NCBI GenBank assembly: GCA_022747635.1 | Contig: JAKTNV010000004.1 | Location: 20,076,969-20,140,968, forward strand | DNA: 64,000 bases | Origin: Hetaerina americana | Lineage: Eukaryota; Arthropoda; Insecta; Odonata; Calopterygidae | Reading direction: 5' to 3' | Notes under the pieces: generated by a model | What the model saw: only the letters and a program-made list of their open reading frames with translations | What the model was told of the DNA's origin: nothing | Databases searched by the model: none | Program-made: the position numbers and the translations under genes | Part shown: in pieces, positions 61,150-64,000 of the stretch | How the letters are laid out: each line of letters opens with the position of its first letter | How positions within the stretch are numbered: position 1 is the first letter of the stretch

Positions 61150-61680
61150 TGCAGGTTCGAGCCTTTTTCTTCCTGCGGCTTTTCGCGTTCCTTCACGGCG
61201 GTCCCAAAACATCGCCAAATTGTGACGGGAACGAGGTTTTTCCAGCAGAGGGGGGAGGGAGAAGTGAAAGGGGGTGTGAGGAAGCTTTCTCAAGTTCGTC
61301 GGCGAGTGGCTCAAGTACGCGACCCCCAATATTCACAAGTGCATTTCCTTCTCGCTCCGCGGCTCTCCCCCCCTCCCCGACCCCCTCGATATCCCCTTCT
61401 CTTCAGCCCCCCCCCGTCTCCGGCCTCCCTTTCTCCTCCACCGTTCTCGAGATCGCGCGGAAGGGTTTGCCAGGCCGACGATGGCGGCTTCGGGGGTGGG
61501 GGCAAGGGGGGAGGGCGATCGAAAGGGAAAGTGTGACGAGAGTACGGCCGCGGGGGCAGCGGTGTGGGGAGTGAGGGGAGGGAGCAGCGTGTGGGTGGGG
61601 GTGGCGTGGGGGGCGGTAGAGGGGGCGGAGGGGAAAGGGAGAGGTGGACCACCTCTCCGCTCATGCACAGTATAACAGGC
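61150..61680. other. CpG-rich tract with G-quadruplex-type motif
   Basis: A C-rich segment (61360-61440) is followed by a strongly G-rich one (61490-61650). Four G-runs with short loops occur at 61492-61515, fitting the usual G-quadruplex pattern on the plus strand. Long frames on both strands are Pro/Arg/Gly-rich by-products with no domain. Confidence 0.55.
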
Positions 61681-64000
61681 ACATACAAAGCGGTCGGAGA
61701 TTGTCGATAGACTTCTCGGTCATAAGGCTGCAAAGGCGGGAGAGGGAGATAGAATACTGCTCTCATTTCGCAACGATTCGTTCGTGTTTTATTGCCCCCT
61801 TGCAGGTATTTCTTTCTCTCTTTTCCGTCCGAATCGCCGCTTGCAGGTATTTTTTCATTAATGGGGCCCTCTAATCAGTATGATTGAGACTGTCTTCTAG
61901 ATCACCGGTGGAGTTAGGCCGACTGACTGTCTCAGTCCCTCATCGTTGTCATTCACTCCAGAAACCTAAGAAGTGATTCCATCCACTAGCTGAACAGAAT
62001 CTTGCAATATTAACTTTAGTAAGTATTTAATCAATGAGTAAGTAGTTTACAGAATCCAATAGTTAATGTGGGTCCATTTGGCCCATTAATGTCAACGAGG
62101 TAAATCAAGTTGGGGAAAATATAACCTCAATGGAGATTTTGTAAAGACGTGAGTCTAACTTGATAGAGAAAAAAGAAATCTACGTTGAAAGTTGTGATGG
62201 AAGGGAAATTATGAGGGAAAATATGTAGAGGGAAGGAAAGAGTTCAGATTTTTATTTCTTGGTGGAGAGGGCAAAGTAGACTAAGGGAAAGAGCTAAGGT
62301 TATGTTCGAGCGTAGATGATGTTTCTTTCAAACAAAAGGGCATGCGGTTGGAGAGAAAGTCATTAATAATTGTCAGTGCATTAAGTGAACGGGAATTAAA
62401 AAGAACACGCCAGGTGGGTTAGGAATATGAGTTCGCATCTATCCCCTTCATGAGATGTAGTTACCTTGGTGCGTGCACGGTTTATCAGCGTGCAAAATGT
62501 AATTCATTTCCCATAAAAACTGTTAAGGTGTCTCTAATTGGTAATGTTGATTTACGCCGCCATCCCTGTAGCCGATGTAGTTTCGATCTCCCGCGGGACC
62601 CTGGCCGGCTCTCCGTCCCCGCCGATCCGCTCCTTCCTTTCATTCACGCGTGCGCTCTTTTCATTTCATTCTGGATGGCGGCATTATTTCCAGGGCACCC
62701 CGAGTCACTTGCGTGAGCGTACGTACCTCGTGGGGCTGGTCAATCTAGTTCCCGATTAACCGCCTTCTCCCGGGACAGCCATGGGAGAGAGAGGGTCAAG
62801 CTTGCATCAATCACTCACGCGTCTTGGCGGGGACGGAAAACCAGCTCGCTCGCCCGATAATTACGACCGGGAATGGAGCCGTGATGCAATGCCGCGCGAC
62901 GGATATTGACTTAGCGCTCTGGATTTCCTGTCACCCATGGTCCCGAAAAATGTTGTCAAGGGGCGTGTGAGTGGAATGCCATCCAACCGGCCCCACCGCC
63001 CGCGACGAAAATGCGTCGCGCCCATTTGCTGGGTGCATGTGCACCGGCGAATGCCTCTGTGCAAATTCCTGCCTGGGCCGCCTTGGCTGCACTATCGCGA
63101 TCCTCAGAATGTTGGATGTAGAAACGAGAATGTCTTGAATACACATAGATGTGCATAAACTCTCCCACCATGAGAAAGCTACATTTAAGGGTGTAGAAAT
63201 TCTCCCACGATCTCCCGAGTGCAAAATTGGACCGATCAACCTCCTCAGTTGGTTGACCCTCATAATTCTTTTATATCTTCTTCAGATCTTCTGTTTACTT
63301 CTACTTATCACTCGTTGCTCCAATTACTTTTGCTTGTGGTTTCGAGGGTTTTAAAACTATGTTCAGCTGGTCCATTTCCGACTACTCGTTCAACCTCCTG
63401 TTTCTAGTTTGGGAATAAAGAACCTTGAGTTAATGTTTTGCAACGCTTACTGGTTTTGAGGGTACCCATAGACTTGGGTTTTACTTTTGCATTTAAAGAA
63501 GAATTGCAACGAGGAAAGATAGGGCTTTGGTTGGTGTCTAACCATTTCTCGTTCACTAGCTAGTATTAATATTGTTTGACGCTACTTTAATATCTTTCTG
63601 TCTTTACGTGCATTATATGTATGTGGTGTATAAATTGATATTTATGTAAAAAGAGGGTTTTAGTGAATGCTATATATTTTCACCTGACTATGCACTACAA
63701 GTTCTTGCAATACTTGGAACTTAATAGTTATTAGATGTCCAAATCCTATCTTTTAAGAGGTACAATACCTTGAATGGAATTGAAATGCATTGCAATGAGA
63801 TCGAAAATGACAACGTAATGTCTTTGAAATATGTGAAAATCTGTAATGTCTTTAATCAGTAATTGTTAATTCTTTGGCCTCGTAAGACGCAAAAATTGTG
63901 GGTAGCTGATAAAAAAATAAATTACCGCTATATAAAAATCTCTAAATCATATGTCCCGCATCGTTTTTGTAAGGCAACCGATTTTTAAATATCTTCGGCA
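61681..64000. other. No gene found; CpG-rich patch at 62.54-63.11 kb
   Basis: A purine-rich stretch at about 62150-62420 and a CpG-rich patch at about 62540-63110 are the only compositional features. From about 63240 to the end the DNA is AT-rich. No frame shows a recognisable family. Confidence 0.4.

Noticed and set aside
61095..61766. Frames of 141-159 codons on both strands
   Set aside because: Low-complexity Pro/Arg/Gly translations from G-runs and C-runs.

Overview
The window is eukaryotic nuclear DNA, most likely from an insect or another arthropod with a fairly large genome. The one clear gene is split into small exons with consensus splice sites, its introns run from 1 to 14 kb, and mariner elements, LINE reverse transcriptases and tRNA-derived SINEs are scattered between them. 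Nothing in it is organised like a prokaryote. I cannot name the species.

The only confidently coding gene is on the minus strand from about 31.28 kb down to 5.71 kb. It is the 3' part of a secreted fibrinogen-related protein. A 1,459-bp exon (29818-31276) encodes coiled coils and a Ser/Thr-rich stalk. After a 14-kb intron, five small exons (15533-15664, 10602-10789, 9266-9409, 7015-7139, 5707-5798) encode a complete fibrinogen C-terminal domain. All phases agree, and the visible part is 712 residues. The exon or exons with the start codon and signal peptide lie upstream and were not found. A possible convergent plus-strand gene is hinted at by two phase-compatible exon candidates at 4.36 and 4.83 kb.

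The left end (0.5-2.8 kb) is a decayed antisense LINE interrupted by a 753-bp, internally deleted mariner with near-perfect 33-bp terminal repeats. The gene's introns hold a 3' fragment of a second LINE family (6.0-6.8 kb), a dead mariner with a SINE inside it (7.9-9.1 kb), a SINE at 10.2 kb, a full-length SINE with an 11-bp target duplication (18.0 kb), a diverged 174-bp tandem duplication (16.8-17.2 kb), and two copies of an odd palindromic tRNA-arm retroposon (19.6 and 27.4 kb). From 31.3 kb to the right end I see no convincing gene. That stretch holds CpG-rich tracts, a 5'-truncated LINE with an uninterrupted reverse-transcriptase frame between (TA)n arrays (57.7-59.4 kb), a different SINE (60.85-61.09 kb), and small hairpins and repeats.

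The most novel-looking item is the palindromic retroposon family at 19.64-19.83 and 27.37-27.57 kb. It has a conserved leader, then inverted copies of a tRNA T-arm plus acceptor strand, and one copy is flanked by a perfect 12-bp target duplication. A second broad signal is a change from CpG-poor DNA (about 2.5-11 kb) to CpG-rich DNA (beyond about 11.5 kb) inside the same gene.
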